Part shown: positions 63,874-64,000 of the stretch, piece after piece
How the letters are laid out: every line of letters begins with the position of its first letter
Numbering within the stretch: the stretch's first letter is position 1
Assembly (NCBI GenBank): GCA_013112535.1
Contig: JABFGI010000002.1
Span: 602,114-666,113, forward strand
Length of the DNA stretch: 64,000 bases
Origin: Pseudomonadota bacterium
Lineage (GTDB): Bacteria; Pseudomonadota; Gammaproteobacteria; Eutrophobiales; Eutrophobiaceae
Reading direction: 5' to 3'
Translations under genes and position numbers: made by a program
The notes under the pieces: generated by a model
What the model was told of the DNA's origin: nothing
The model's input: the letters and a program-made list of their open reading frames with translations, nothing else
Database searches by the model: none

Positions 63874-64000
63874 TGTAACCCTCCCTTAAACTAGTCCCAT
63901 TTAAATTTAGAGTTCTCCGGCATAAACTGCAATCAAAGGAGAACAATAAATGAAAAAATCACGCTATTCAGAAGCGCAGATCGTCAAAATATTAAAAGAA
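63874..64000 (+). mobile_element. Left end of an IS3-family insertion sequence
   Basis: The TPM reading frame loses family resemblance at about 63874, where TGTAACCCTCCC begins, as IS3-family ends often start with TG. The exact end is uncertain without the other end. The OrfA start lies 76 bases inside. Only 127 bases are in the window. Confidence 0.65.
63950..64000 (+). CDS. IS3-family transposase OrfA, partial
   Basis: The first 17 codons, MKKSRYSEAQIVKILKE, match the HTH start of IS3-family OrfA (SRYSEAQIVxILKE). AAAGGAG precedes the ATG. The rest is outside the window. Confidence 0.85.
   Translation, partial: MKKSRYSEAQIVKILKE

Overview
The window is AT-rich bacterial DNA (about 35-40% G+C by eye) and reads like a chromosome segment of a gammaproteobacterium. 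That call rests on DbpA, RhlE, YbiT, YchJ-like, DUF2058, VF530, YjbQ and CbpA/CbpM-type proteins. Several small haem c proteins, one with a consensus FNR/Anr box, suggest a respiratory organism that meets low oxygen. No rRNA, tRNA, CRISPR array or replication origin was seen. Genus cannot be set from the sequence alone.

Layout. (1) 1-15.7 kb: a truncated SGNH esterase, an operon pairing a small sensor-like protein with a PAS-GGDEF-EAL enzyme, a membrane diguanylate cyclase, a SprT/HIT/coiled-coil operon, a P-type ATPase divergent from a cytochrome c'-like protein, an HD protein, YjbQ, a ParD antitoxin with a frameshifted ParE, YchJ, a CDF metal exporter, and a cytochrome c behind an FNR-type promoter. 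(2) 16-28.8 kb: RNA metabolism (RhlE, NYN protein plus DbpA, ABC-F YbiT, an RRM protein) mixed with a SulP/USP pair and signalling proteins (DUF3095 cyclase-like, Ser/Thr kinase-HDOD fusion). (3) 28.8-36.7 kb: a cyclase-FHA protein, small conserved proteins, a DUF3365 haem protein in a run with DUF2058 and a membrane protein, a secreted YHYH protein and a phosphoesterase.

(4) 36.8-56.7 kb is a defence and toxin-antitoxin island, mostly on the minus strand: an XRE regulator, an MqsA-like antitoxin, an XRE-ImmA/IrrE + PIN pair, a NERD-helicase, a DUF91 nuclease-like protein, and a complete type I restriction-modification locus (hsdM, hsdS, hsdR) interrupted by the mobile mystery protein A/B pair (HTH + Fic). 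It continues with a NERD gene broken by an amber codon, a second XRE-ImmA/IrrE + PIN pair, a 57-aa protein with a YdjM-like membrane protein, and hipBA. Two iteron-like operator arrays are visible: three 18-bp palindromes every 33 bp at the mobile mystery A promoter, and three 16-bp palindromes every 27 bp before hipB. The first sits between hsdMS and hsdR, so the HTH protein may control restriction separately from methylation. A 141-bp direct repeat brackets the second PIN module.

(5) 56.7-64 kb: cbpA-cbpM with visibly higher G+C, a zinc-ribbon protein, a periplasmic repeat/coiled-coil protein, a hemerythrin plus ABC1 kinase pair, an SH3 protein, a TlpA-like thioredoxin, and a TPM-domain gene truncated by the left end of an IS3-family element that runs off the window.

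Several genes show recent decay: parE (one-base insertion), the NERD gene (in-frame TAG), a one-TM protein (one-base deletion), hipA (metal-binding Asp changed to His) and the TPM gene (IS insertion). The three base-level lesions could also be sequencing errors.
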